Shown here one piece after another: positions 9,801 through 11,249 of a DNA stretch of 11,281 nucleotides. This DNA comes from Baffinella frigidus (Eukaryota; Cryptophyceae; Cryptomonadales; Baffinellaceae): the NCBI GenBank assembly GCA_026770585.1, contig MU647034.1, positions 220,756 to 232,036 on the forward strand, in the 5' to 3' direction. The number at the start of each line of letters is the position of its first letter. The first letter of the stretch is position 1. The notes under the pieces are model-generated. The model saw nothing but the letters and a program-made list of their open reading frames with translations. It made no database searches and was not told the origin of the DNA. The position numbers and the translations under genes are program-made.

Positions 9801-11156
9801 ACGCGCCCGCTGGGTGTGTCCAACACCCCATCCCGTCTGATAGTAGCGACCAAGTGTGTGCAGCACGTCGCAATAACTATTTGAGCGTTGTAACAGGATT
9901 TAAATGGCGATACAAGGGTTTTAAAGCAGGCCGTAACTGCCCCGGGTGGACACTACTCGTTTGATGACGGGTGTGTCCAACGTCGTATATTAATATTTTT
10001 ATATCAGTATTTGTTTTAACGTTGAAAGAAGTACTGAAACGTCGATGGCTTTACATGCGGTACCAACTTAATACGCACCAGTACAAACTTAAAATGCACT
10101 GGTACAAAACGAGTCACAAGAACAAAACGAGTTATAATCTGACGCGGGTTGGGCCGACAGGGCGTACACGCTCACGGCCTCCCACGCCTCCTACAAGTTC
10201 AAGACTTCCTCTGTTCAGGTGTGCACCAACCCTGAAACCCAAAACCTGAACCCCTAAACCCTGAACCCAAAACTCGAAACCCTGGCCCCTCAATCCAAAA
10301 CCCCAAACCCTAAACCCTAACCCCTAACTCCTAACCCCTAACCCCTCAACCCCCCACCCTAAACCCAAACCCAAAACCCAAAACCCAAAACCGAAAAACG
10401 GAATCCGGAACCCGGAACCTAGAACCCAGAACCCAGAACCCCAACCCCCAAAACACAAGCCCCACACACCAAAACCAAAGCCAAACTCCAAACCCCCCAC
10501 CAGTTCGAGGCCGCGCAGACATCTCGGAGACGTTCGGGGTCCTGGGGTATGACGTCACGGGATTCGCTTTACTATTAGTAGTGTGATCCTTCGATGAAAA
10601 CACATATTTAATTACCATTTAATTACCATTTAATTACCATTTAATTACTATTTAATCTAGTTTTTTTTCTTGCCGACGGCCAATTGAACCAACTGATTTC
10701 CCTTTCTAGGTCGAGATCGCGCAGGGTGCTGCGGGGATCTCCGAGACGTTCGGGGTGCTGGGGTATGACGCCCAGGACGCCGAAGAAATAGGACGTCGTG
10801 GGCGTCATAGTAATTAAATGGTAATTAAATAGTAATTAAATGGTAATTAGATAGTAATTAAATGGTAATGACGCCCAGGACGTCCTATTTTTTCGGCTAT
10901 TTCTTCGGTCACGGGATCCGCTCTACTATTAGTCGTGTGATCCTTCGACGAAAACAACTATTTATTTACTGATACTTCGGTGAAAATCACTGGTTAACTA
11001 CGATTTAATTGCGGATTAATTGTCTTTGCTCAAGGCCAGTTGAACTGAATGACCCCCCCCCCCATTCAGGTCGAGATCGCGCAGGGAGCTGCGGGGATCT
11101 CCGAGACGTTTGGGGTGCTCGGCTATGACGTCACGGGATCCACTTCACTATTAGCA
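784..11156 (+). CDS. NOMO: NOMO-like ER membrane protein gene, 5' part (split over at least nine exons)
   Basis: NOMO is a large lumenal protein of about 1,200 residues built from immunoglobulin/prealbumin-like beta-sandwich domains with a C-terminal membrane anchor. It joins nicalin and TMEM147 in the BOS complex behind Sec61 (family knowledge). Seen here: plus-strand exons spell, in NOMO order, GCGGFV, TGEGTL, ETECAPNGYYYMP, GPLGW, SCEDGRDIDF, RFALAGRVL, GVTLKLSG, HYSFDDAPAG, AYTLTASH and GVLGYDVTG. Exons A to D cover domain 1, E to H cover domain 2, and the end of H opens domain 3. Exon lengths are 75, 27, 72, 45, 39, 60, 92, 58 and about 87 bases, and all phases join without a stop. The signal peptide and most of the protein lie outside the window. 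Homology is by motif recognition, not by a search. A transcribed pseudogene cannot be excluded, but every exon has at least one intact copy. Confidence 0.83.
866..925. repeat. Short AT-rich direct repeat (AATTTGNATCACNTTT)
   Basis: Three imperfect units of roughly 18 bases (TTAAATTTGAATCACG, TTTAAATTTGGATCACA, TTTGAATTTGAAAA) sit directly behind the exon A donor. No coding or structural role can be inferred. The following 926-1218 shows no recognisable feature. Confidence 0.5.
1219..1375 (-). mobile_element. MITE-like element, GACTTAGGCGAAATG family, copy 1
   Basis: It is the inverted counterpart of 2957-3115. Its own ends are inverted repeats (CGGAGTCAGAACATTTCGCC at the left; the right end TTGTGGCTCGGAGTG reversed). 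It has no coding capacity. The left end has lost the first bases seen in copy 2, so no target duplication is visible. 1376-1496 holds only a short CT-rich run and no recognisable feature. Confidence 0.7.
1497..1638. repeat. Small nested inverted repeat (GACGTGTCTGTG/CACAGACACGTC)
   Basis: GACGTGTCTGTG at 1497-1508 pairs with CACAGACACGTC at 1597-1608, and a CCGGT/ACCGG match lies inside. A second pair, CCCCGTGT near 1568-1576 and ACACGGGG near 1631-1638, overlaps it. It is probably a short fold-back element remnant. 1639-1761 holds no recognisable feature. Confidence 0.6.
1762..1908. repeat. Long near-perfect hairpin 1
   Basis: The arms start GAGAAGTTGGCC and end GGTGGCAAACTTCTC. They meet around 1832-1842, with TTTTGTCAACTTTTGAGAAA opposed by TTTCTCAAAAGTGGACAAAA. 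Each arm is about 70 bases with a few mismatches and almost no loop. Apparent open frames on both strands are mirror images caused by the fold-back. Confidence 0.85.
1926..2068. repeat. Long near-perfect hairpin 2
   Basis: CTCTGTCCCACTTTGACTTT at the left is opposed by CAAATCAAGTGGGACAGAG at the right. GGCTCCTCATCAATT pairs with AATTGATGAGGAGCC, followed by a poly-C run facing a poly-G run. The tip lies near CACATGTGAATTTCC. It begins 17 bases after hairpin 1 and shares no obvious sequence with it. Confidence 0.85.
2113..2302 (+). repeat. Direct repeat unit 1 (…TCTCGGCGAGT)
   Basis: It begins near CCAACAGATACATCCAGC and ends TGCTCTCGGCGAGT. It shares ATCCAGCTTACATGG, ATCGAAATTCATT and GGTCAGGTGAAGCTGCTC-type segments with 2509-2664, and its second half matches 2852-2929. 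No coding sequence. The three units are separated by two different fold-back elements. Confidence 0.75.
2313..2508. mobile_element. MITE-like element between repeat units 1 and 2
   Basis: The terminal inverted repeats are imperfect: GATACACTCCACCTACCC at the left and GGGTAGGTCCACTGTATG at the right, both continuing with TAACACA/TGTGTTA. The interior holds smaller CCTACCCTCCACACA repeats. There is no open frame of note and the target duplication is unclear. Confidence 0.6.
2509..2664 (+). repeat. Direct repeat unit 2
   Basis: It carries ATGCATCCAGCTTACATGG and ATCGAAATTCATTTCG at the left and AGGTGAAGCTGCTCTCGGCG at the right. It is shorter than unit 1 by an internal deletion. Confidence 0.75.
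2671..2848. mobile_element. MITE-like element, GGTAGGACTTG family, copy 1
   Basis: Long terminal inverted repeats: CCATTCCGGTAGGACTTG continuing TCGCGTTTTCGA at the left, with the exact complement ending CCTACCGGAATGG at the right. Further in, a GACTTCGAGACTTCAAGACT-type stretch also pairs. Total 178 bases, non-coding. It shares its terminal core with 3674-3877. Confidence 0.85.
2852..2929 (+). repeat. Direct repeat unit 3 (3' half only)
   Basis: It matches the second half of units 1 and 2 (TACATGTTTTGGTTTT … CAGGTGAAGCTTCTCTCGGC). The GGTAGGACTTG element sits between units 2 and 3. Confidence 0.7.
2957..3115 (+). mobile_element. MITE-like element, GACTTAGGCGAAATG family, copy 2 with 5 bp target duplication
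   Basis: The terminal inverted repeats of about 34 bases are CACTCCGAGCCACAAGATTT at the left and AAATGTTCTGGCTCCGAGTG at the right. CACTG occurs directly before (2952-2956) and after (3116-3120), a likely target site duplication. Inverted copy 1 lies at 1219-1375. The element is non-coding and shows a non-autonomous DNA transposon structure. The superfamily is not assigned. Confidence 0.75.
3231..3335. repeat. Compound palindrome with a telomere-like stem-loop at its centre
   Basis: GGTGCTTCTTAGACACACC on the left faces GGCGTCTAGGAAGCACCAAG on the right. At the centre GGTCATTTAGGG (3281-3292) pairs with CCCTAAATGACC (3300-3311) around a short loop that is itself telomere-like. The flanks are the minisatellite of 262-780 in opposite orientations. 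Confidence 0.75.
3309..3420 (+). repeat. Displaced copy of the exon A minisatellite
   Basis: AGCACCAAGCGTGTCCAAGA followed by AGGACTGTGTGTGTGTA and CTTCGGGAGTGTGTCCAAGA is nearly identical to 505-565 but carries no exon A fragment. 3421-3673 holds an 11-base poly-G run and no recognisable feature. Confidence 0.75.
3674..3877. mobile_element. MITE-like element, GGTAGGACTTG family, copy 2
   Basis: GAGCCAATGTGGTAGGACTT at the left is matched by the complement ending CCTACCACATTGGCTC at the right, with further paired TCTAGATGGAC/GTCCATCTAGA and CGAACTTC/GAAGTTCG. It is flanked by TA on both sides (3672-3673, 3878-3879), a possible TA target duplication. Non-coding, 204 bases. Confidence 0.85.
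3986..4103. repeat. Near-perfect hairpin directly upstream of micro-exon A'
   Basis: CAATTTGAAACAGACCTGTA continuing TCTGAAATTCTCG is followed by CGAGAATTTCAGATACAGGT continuing CTGTTTCAAATTG. The outer GAAAAATCCGGTAC faces GTACCCCGATTTTTTC. The arms are about 45 bases with an 18-base loop, and the base lies about 36 bases before exon A'. Confidence 0.85.
4140..4166 (+). CDS. NOMO: NOMO micro-exon A' (VRFTGEGTL), candidate
   Basis: Nine codons, GTG to CTC, lie between an AG (4138-4139) and a GTTTAG donor (4167). They read VRFTGEGTL. In NOMO, between the GCGGFV segment and the CAPN motif, comes a strand and turn of the form I-x-L-x-T-x-x-G-T-L. Joined in phase 0 to exon A (…PVK) and exon B (AETECAPNG…), this segment fills exactly that gap. 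The acceptor lacks a pyrimidine tract, and the exon is very short, so I rate it below the others. No second copy was found. A fragment resembling exon F (GGGCACACTCGTTT) partly overlaps it, which could be chance. Confidence 0.5.
4254..4273 (+). pseudogene. Fragment 1 of NOMO exon B (5' end with acceptor)
   Basis: After ACAG comes GCGGAAACAGAGTGTGCGCC, identical to the first 20 bases of exon B at 5073. Unrelated sequence follows. It keeps only the acceptor side. Confidence 0.75.
4331..4499 (-). mobile_element. CCACACAGCGG fold-back element, complete copy
   Basis: The terminal inverted repeats are CTAGCCACGCAGCGGGCTAC at the left and CCGCTGTGTGGCTAG at the right, extending to AGGGATTT/AAATCCCT. 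The interior holds the CCTACCGTAGGGTCCTAGG block shared with 92-209. Length 169 bases, no coding. Just after it, GCTAGTCTCTTTCGTTCTGA is repeated once more at about 4517-4538. 4540-4640 holds no recognisable feature. Confidence 0.7.
4645..4670 (+). pseudogene. Fragment 2 of NOMO exon B, fused to telomere-like DNA
   Basis: After TCAG it reads GCGGAAATAGAGTGCGCC then CAACGGCT, matching exon B with small deletions that shift the frame. The match ends at GGCTA, where CTAAACCCTAAACC begins. CTA is shared by exon and telomere unit. Confidence 0.7.
4671..5046. repeat. Degenerate CCATAAA/CCCTAAA array
   Basis: Seven-base units, mostly AAACCATAAACC with some CCCTAAA and CCTTGAA variants, in two blocks (4671-4857 and 4904-5046) separated by exon B fragment 3. 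The CCATAAA variant dominates here, unlike the CCCTAAA, CCCGAAA and CCCTCTA variants of later introns. It makes up the body of the intron before exon B. Confidence 0.9.
4878..4905 (+). pseudogene. Fragment 3 of NOMO exon B, fused to telomere-like DNA
   Basis: After ATCAG it reads GCGGAAACAAAGTGTCCGCC then CTACGGCT, and the array resumes at CTAAACCC just as in fragment 2, 233 bases upstream. Both descend from one junction. Small changes break the frame. Confidence 0.7.
5073..5144 (+). CDS. NOMO: NOMO exon B (CAPNGYYYMP…)
   Basis: Twenty-four codons from GCG after the ACAG acceptor (…TACTTTTTACAACCCACAG) to AAG before a GTGTGAGCC donor at 5145. It reads ETECAPNGYYYMPTYDAGPHV and then LK. The C-A-P-N-G-Y-Y/F-x-x-P motif followed by Y-D-x-G…L-K is the most recognisable NOMO signature and also the general 'NG-Y…P.Y..G.Y.L' core of carboxypeptidase-regulatory-like beta sandwiches. 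Starts and ends in phase 0. It is the only complete one of five copies: three upstream fragments keep the 5' end and one downstream copy keeps the 3' end. The intron to exon C is 658 bases and mostly telomere-like. Confidence 0.85.
5174..5269 (+). repeat. Direct repeat GACGGGCCCCGCCGGCAGGC
   Basis: A 21-base GC-rich segment occurs at 5174-5194 and 5249-5269, and its core CCCCGCCGGCAGGCT again at 5886-5900 behind exon C copy 1. It lies in introns next to duplicated exons. It could be a remnant of unrecognised GC-rich coding sequence or a short dispersed repeat. Confidence 0.65.
5270..5344. repeat. Purine-only G/A tract
   Basis: About 75 bases are almost entirely G and A (GGGAGGAGGGAGGGGGGGGG, then GAGAGAG runs), a low-complexity polypurine tract able in principle to form triplex DNA. 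Right behind it AGTGCTCAAG and GTGTGAGCCCCTACACCC (5344-5371) repeat the last bases of exon B with its donor. Confidence 0.85.
5395..5475 (+). repeat. Internal fragment of the CCACACAGCGG element
   Basis: GTAGGACCCTACGGTAGGCA and GTAGGGACATAGG match the interior of 92-209 and 4381-4499 without terminal repeats. It lies between the two 3' copies of exon B. Confidence 0.65.
5489..5536 (+). pseudogene. 3' copy of NOMO exon B with donor
   Basis: The 48 bases encoding GYYYMPTYDAGPHVLK are identical to 5097-5144. They follow TTCTTGGT with no AG acceptor and precede GTCTTGAAC. Perfect identity suggests a very recent duplication or conversion. It offers an alternative donor for exon B only if transcription reads through and splicing skips the first donor. 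Confidence 0.8.
5541..5800. repeat. Degenerate CCCTAAA array before exon C
   Basis: Units of CCCTAAA, CCCCAAA and CCCGAAA variants with the C-rich strand in sense, ending CCCCGAACCAG at the exon C acceptor. Confidence 0.9.
5803..5847 (+). CDS. NOMO: NOMO exon C, copy 1 (VEGPLGW…)
   Basis: Fifteen codons read VEGPLGWIFDTETRK between ACCAG (5798-5802) and a GTTCGC donor at 5848. It matches the NOMO segment after the CAPN repeat, where (I/V)-E/N-x-P-L/E-G-W-S-F/W is conserved. Phase 0 at both ends joins exon B (…HVLK) and exon D (VDSC…). The resulting loop before the cysteine is 4-6 residues shorter than in human and plant proteins as I remember them. A longer version running on through VRPRYNSLC is possible, but its GTACGT donor at 5873 leaves the wrong phase for exon D. 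Copy 2 at 5993 encodes the same 15 residues. Confidence 0.72.
5848..5992. other. GC-rich spacer between exon C copies, with a 20 bp perfect palindrome
   Basis: After the conserved GTTCGCCCCCGCTACAACTC come GCCCCGCCGGCAGGCTCG and CCGCGTGACCGGTCACGCGG at 5910-5929, a perfect 20-base palindrome. The base composition is like the exons, not the arrays. No NOMO motif was recognised. The tail CAAATCCCGACCCAG serves as acceptor for copy 2. Confidence 0.6.
5993..6037 (+). CDS. NOMO: NOMO exon C, copy 2 (intact)
   Basis: It encodes the same 15 residues as copy 1 (VEGPLGWIFDTETRK) with only synonymous changes (GTG to GTT, ATC to ATA), after GACCCAG and before GTTCGC at 6038. The phase is 0 at both ends, so either copy, or even both, could be spliced in without a frameshift. 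Using both would duplicate a 15-residue strand-turn segment, so use of one copy is more likely. The spacing to copy 1 is 190 bases. Because both are intact, the window alone cannot decide which is the main exon. Confidence 0.62.
6066..6160. repeat. CCCTCTA/CCCTGAA array, first of two copies
   Basis: GACCCTGAACCCTAAATCCC, an AAAGGGTTTTTTTGTA segment, and runs of CCCTCTA. The whole block repeats at 6219-6310, so exon C fragment plus array form a unit of about 150 bases. Confidence 0.85.
6164..6187 (+). pseudogene. 3' fragment 1 of NOMO exon C with donor
   Basis: It reads IFDTQPRK, then GTTCGCCCCCGCTGCAACTC as after the intact copies. It lacks VEGPLGW and any AG acceptor directly before it (the match starts at AAGATC). 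Confidence 0.75.
6314..6337 (+). pseudogene. 3' fragment 2 of NOMO exon C with donor
   Basis: It reads IFDTETSK, then GTTCGCCCCCGCTATAGC. It is 150 bases after fragment 1 with the same AAGATC left end, showing that it arose by tandem duplication of fragment plus array. Confidence 0.75.
6361..6633. repeat. Degenerate CCCTAAA array before exon D
   Basis: Mixed CCCTAAA, CCCTGAA and CCCGAAA units become more regular toward the end (…AACCCTAAACCCTAAACCAG), right at the exon D acceptor. The C-rich strand is in sense. Confidence 0.9.
6636..6674 (+). CDS. NOMO: NOMO exon D (VDSCEDGRDIDFA)
   Basis: Thirteen codons from GTG after ACCAG to GCG before a GTGAGG donor at 6675. They read VDSCEDGRDIDFA. 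NOMO proteins close domain 1 with V-D…S-x-C…D-I-N-F followed by the hinge T-G-F into domain 2. Here exon E supplies V-T-R-F after D-I-D-F-A. Phase 0 on both sides. It is the first and only complete one of four copies. The three downstream copies lack the GTG and the acceptor but keep the 3' end and a donor. An alternative acceptor at the internal ACAG (6640-6643) would not fit the phase of exon C. Confidence 0.75.
6685..6895. repeat. CCCCAAA/CCCGAAA array after exon D
   Basis: After the donor GTGAGGCGCCCCTACACCCC the array runs through CCCCAAA units into an almost pure CCCGAAA stretch (about 6786-6880). The different dominant variants in different introns suggest separate local expansions. 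Confidence 0.9.
6972..7008 (+). pseudogene. Exon D copy 2 (3' end with GTTAGC donor)
   Basis: It reads DSCEDGRGIDFA with D changed to G in the D-I-D-F motif. It is preceded by CTTCTTG rather than AG, so the full exon cannot be defined. The internal ACAG remains. Confidence 0.75.
7204..7240 (+). pseudogene. Exon D copy 3 (3' end with GTGAGC donor)
   Basis: It is the same as copy 2 including the D to G change, with CGT for CGC. It descends from copy 2 by the 231-base duplication. Confidence 0.75.
7269..7411. mobile_element. CCACACAGCGG fold-back element, degenerate copy
   Basis: ACCACACAGCGGGCTACGAA at the left and CTTTGTGGTCCGCTGTTTGG at the right are imperfect inverted repeats. The interior includes a short CCCCTACACCCCAAACCCG array, so the array lies inside or was captured by the element. 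Confidence 0.55.
7463..7606. repeat. GC-rich hairpin plus 11 bp tandem repeat (CTCACCGGGTT)
   Basis: CACCGGGATCTCGG and TTCTGGCCGGGGTG face CACCCCGGCCAGAA and CCGAGATCCCGGTG (7463-7535). About six units of TTCTCACCGGG follow (7535-7606), leading straight into exon D copy 4. Confidence 0.85.
7607..7637 (+). pseudogene. Exon D copy 4 (3' end with GTGACG donor)
   Basis: It reads CEDGRDIDFA directly behind the CTCACCGGGTT repeat (…GGTTCTCCTGC). It keeps the unmutated D-I-D-F, unlike copies 2 and 3. The intron start GTGACGAGCCCCT matches the other copies. 7641-7820 holds only a GTAACAGG/CCTGTTAC stem-loop at 7762-7784. Confidence 0.75.
7825..7890 (+). pseudogene. Exon E copy 1 (frameshifted)
   Basis: It starts GTGACTCGC after ACAG, then lacks the 7 bases TTCGCGC found in other copies, which shifts the frame. 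The rest (TGGCCGGGCGTGTCCTGACC) matches. Confidence 0.7.
8021..8080 (+). pseudogene. Exon E copy 2 (intact frame, no donor at the expected place)
   Basis: It encodes VTRFALAGRVLTLGDSDGPS after GTCCAG, identical in protein to copy 4, but continues GACGCGACCCTC instead of GT. An open frame continues to 8152 but runs into the minisatellite. Confidence 0.65.
8250..8324 (+). pseudogene. Exon E copy 3 (runs on into exon F-like codons)
   Basis: It encodes VTRFALAGRVLTLGDSDAPS and then DVTLK with no GT between. The DVTLK codons resemble the GVTLK that begins exon F. It stands 178 bases before copy 4 in the same AACCCGTGAGTCGCGTCCAG context. Confidence 0.7.
8428..8487 (+). CDS. NOMO: NOMO exon E (VTRFALAGRVL…, start of domain 2)
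   Basis: Twenty codons encode VTRFALAGRVLTLGDSDGPS between CGTCCAG and a GTTTGC donor at 8488. NOMO domain 2 opens with T-G-F-S-V-x-G-K-V-L…G-P-A-G-V. Here T-R-F-A-L-A-G-R-V-L fits, and G-P-S joins G-V at the start of exon F. Phase 0 at both ends. It is the last of four copies and the only one with a GT directly after the TCG. The others have a 7-base deletion (copy 1) or run on without a donor (2 and 3). The intron to exon F is the shortest of the main chain (226 bases) and consists almost wholly of telomere-like repeats. Confidence 0.75.
8489..8705. repeat. CCCTAAA array forming the E-F intron
   Basis: After GTTTG the sequence is CCCTAAACCCTAAACCCTAA and so on, with CCCTGAA, CCCCAAA and AACTCCA variants, to CCGTACACCAG. 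It is one of the most regular CCCTAAA stretches in the window, which suggests it is young. Confidence 0.92.
8714..8805 (+). CDS. NOMO: NOMO exon F, copy 1 (GVTLKLSG…HYSFDDAPAG)
   Basis: Ninety-two bases from GGC after CACCAG to GG before a GTAATA donor (8806). It encodes GVTLKLSGKSREFKAKTGAG and then GHYSFDDAPAG, the last glycine split. The pattern G-V-x-x-x-L…T…G-G-x-Y/F-x-F-x-x-x-P-G is the classic core of NOMO and related carboxypeptidase-regulatory-like or SdrD-B-like domains. It begins in phase 0 and ends in phase 2, matching exon G. It is the only full-length one of seven copies. Copies 2 to 7 downstream retain only the 3' part with a donor. The intron to exon G would be 1,355 bases if this copy is used. 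Confidence 0.85.
8884..8960 (+). pseudogene. Exon F copy 2 (77 bases, phase 0 to 2)
   Basis: After TAAAG it reads HPGKSRKFKAKTGAGGHYSF, then DDALAG, with P changed to L in the P-A-G turn. GTAATA follows. It is the longest partial copy and could splice to exon G in frame. Confidence 0.65.
9059..9111 (+). pseudogene. Exon F copy 3 (53 bases, phase 0 to 2)
   Basis: After GAAG it reads QAKTGAGGYYSFDEAPAG and then GTAATA. Two residues differ from copy 1 (H to Y, D to E), both conservative for the fold. Confidence 0.65.
9353..9405 (+). pseudogene. Exon F copy 4 (53 bases, best acceptor)
   Basis: After TGTTTTTTACAG, a good polypyrimidine acceptor, it reads QAKTGAGGHYSFDDAPAG, then GTAATA. Relative to copy 1, all changes in the shared part are synonymous. 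Phase 0 to 2. It is the strongest candidate for a functional alternative exon. Confidence 0.6.
9569..9621 (+). pseudogene. Exon F copy 5 (53 bases, phase 0 to 2)
   Basis: After AAAAG it reads KAKTGAGGHYSFDDAPA, then TG before GTAATA, so the split codon would become TGG or another TGN rather than glycine. The phase is retained. Confidence 0.6.
9761..9813 (+). pseudogene. Exon F copy 6 (53 bases, diverged)
   Basis: After TAAAG it reads QAKTVSGRHYSSDDAPAG, then GTGTGT instead of GTAATA. There are several replacements, including F to S in the core strand, so it is probably decayed. The phase is still 0 to 2. Confidence 0.65.
9927..9970 (+). pseudogene. Exon F copy 7 (44 bases, 9-base deletion)
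   Basis: After AAAG it reads QAVTAPGGHYSFDD and ends GG before GTGTGT. It lacks the nine bases for A-P-A, so the phase is unchanged. It shares the GTGTGTCCAAC intron start with copy 6, so 6 and 7 are sister copies. 9971-10160 holds no other recognisable feature. Confidence 0.6.
10161..10218 (+). CDS. NOMO: NOMO exon G (AYTLTASHASYKFKTSSVQ)
   Basis: Fifty-eight bases after CGACAG to a GTGTGC donor at 10219. The first G completes the split glycine codon of exon F. Then follows AYTLTASHASYKFKTSSVQ, ending in phase 0. In NOMO the P-G turn is followed by D-Y-x-I-x-A-T/S-H-P-x…, a strand with a conserved A-T/S-H motif, and A-Y-T-L-T-A-S-H fits it well. It is the only long exon in the window without a visible second copy. 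The phase 2 start matches the phase 2 end of every exon F copy. The following intron begins GTGTGCACCAACCCTGAAAC and turns into a telomere-like array. Confidence 0.85.
10225..10500. repeat. Degenerate CCCTAAA/CCCAAAA array after exon G
   Basis: CCCTGAA, CCCTAAA, CCCCTAA and CCCAAAA units with CCAGAAC and CCGGAAC variants, ending CCCCCCACCAG at the acceptor of exon H copy 1. The C-rich strand is in sense as in all other introns here. Confidence 0.9.
10504..10580 (+). pseudogene. Exon H copy 1 (10-base deletion, frameshifted)
   Basis: After CCACCAG it reads TTCGAGGCCGCGCAG and then loses 10 bases relative to copy 3 before ATCTCGGAGACGTTCGGGGT. The frame is shifted. GACGTCACGG, CTATTAGTA and GTGTGATCC follow as in the other copies. 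Confidence 0.75.
10606..10657 (+). repeat. 11 bp tandem repeat ATTTAATTACC
   Basis: About four units of ATTTAATTACC with one ACT variant. The inverse (GGTAATTAAAT, 10808-10868) lies in the insertion in exon H copy 2, so the two blocks form an inverted pair around that exon. Confidence 0.9.
10710..10934 (+). pseudogene. Exon H copy 2, split by a palindromic insertion
   Basis: After CCCTTTCTAG it encodes VEIAQGAAGISETFGVLGYD (10710-10769). A 138-base insertion follows, and the exon resumes GTCACGGGATCCGCTCTACT to 10934 before GTGTGATCC. The acceptor is the best of the three copies. With the insertion, the frame continues to TAA at about 10816. It could still act as a truncated exon if a donor inside the insertion were used, but none fits well. 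Confidence 0.75.
10770..10907. mobile_element. 138-base palindromic insertion in exon H copy 2
   Basis: CGAAGAAATAGGACGTC at the left (10781 on) is mirrored by GACGTCCTATTTTTTCGG and CTATTTCTTCG at the right. The centre is a GGTAATTAAATAGTAATTAA tandem repeat. ATGACGCCCAGGACG occurs at 10765-10779 and again at 10868-10882. The element family is not recognised. Confidence 0.75.
11070..11156 (+). CDS. NOMO: NOMO exon H, copy 3 (intact; end of domain 2, start of domain 3)
   Basis: It starts GTC after a C-rich tract and ATTCAG. It reads VEIAQGAAGISETFGVLGYD, then VTGSTSLLA before GTGTGATCC (11157). NOMO has V-x-V/I…, then F/I-x-V-x-G-Y-D/N-V/L-x-G-S at the junction to domain 3, which G-V-L-G-Y-D-V-T-G-S matches. 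Phase 0 start fits exon G. The donor is inferred: all three copies share CTATTAG-N-(A/C)-GTGTGATCC, and reading on gives TGA at once. An earlier donor at GAC/GTCACG is possible but would leave the V-T-G motif to the next exon. It is the only one of three copies that is neither frameshifted nor interrupted. Confidence 0.72.
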
Positions 11157-11247
11157 GTGTGATCCTTCGGTGAAAATTACTGTTTAATCACGAAAATCAC
11201 AGTTTAATTACGAACATCACTGTTTTTGCCCCCGTTGCCGAGGGCCA

Positions 11248-11249
<2 letters not shown>
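11157..11249. other. Start of the next intron
   Basis: GTGTGATCCTTCGGTGAAAA, then AT-rich GAAAATCAC/TTTAATTACG repeats. GCCGAGGGCCAATT parallels the pre-acceptor sequences of copies 2 (GACGGCCAATTGAAC) and 3 (AAGGCCAGTTGAAC). A fourth exon H copy may therefore lie beyond the window. Confidence 0.5.

Larger units (their letters stand above)
7915..10030. repeat. 20 bp AT-rich minisatellite (GGAGATATAAGTGTTTTAAA)
   Basis: Dispersed and tandem units of GGAGATATAAGTGTTTTAAA and variants (GTTGATATAAGTATTTTAAA, GCGATGCAAGTGTTTTAAA) fill the sequence around exon E and F copies. A pure block of five 20-base units, TATTATAACGTTGAAATAAC, spans 9181-9290. Several exon F copies begin right at the TTTTAAAG end of a unit, which supplies the AG. 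Confidence 0.9.
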
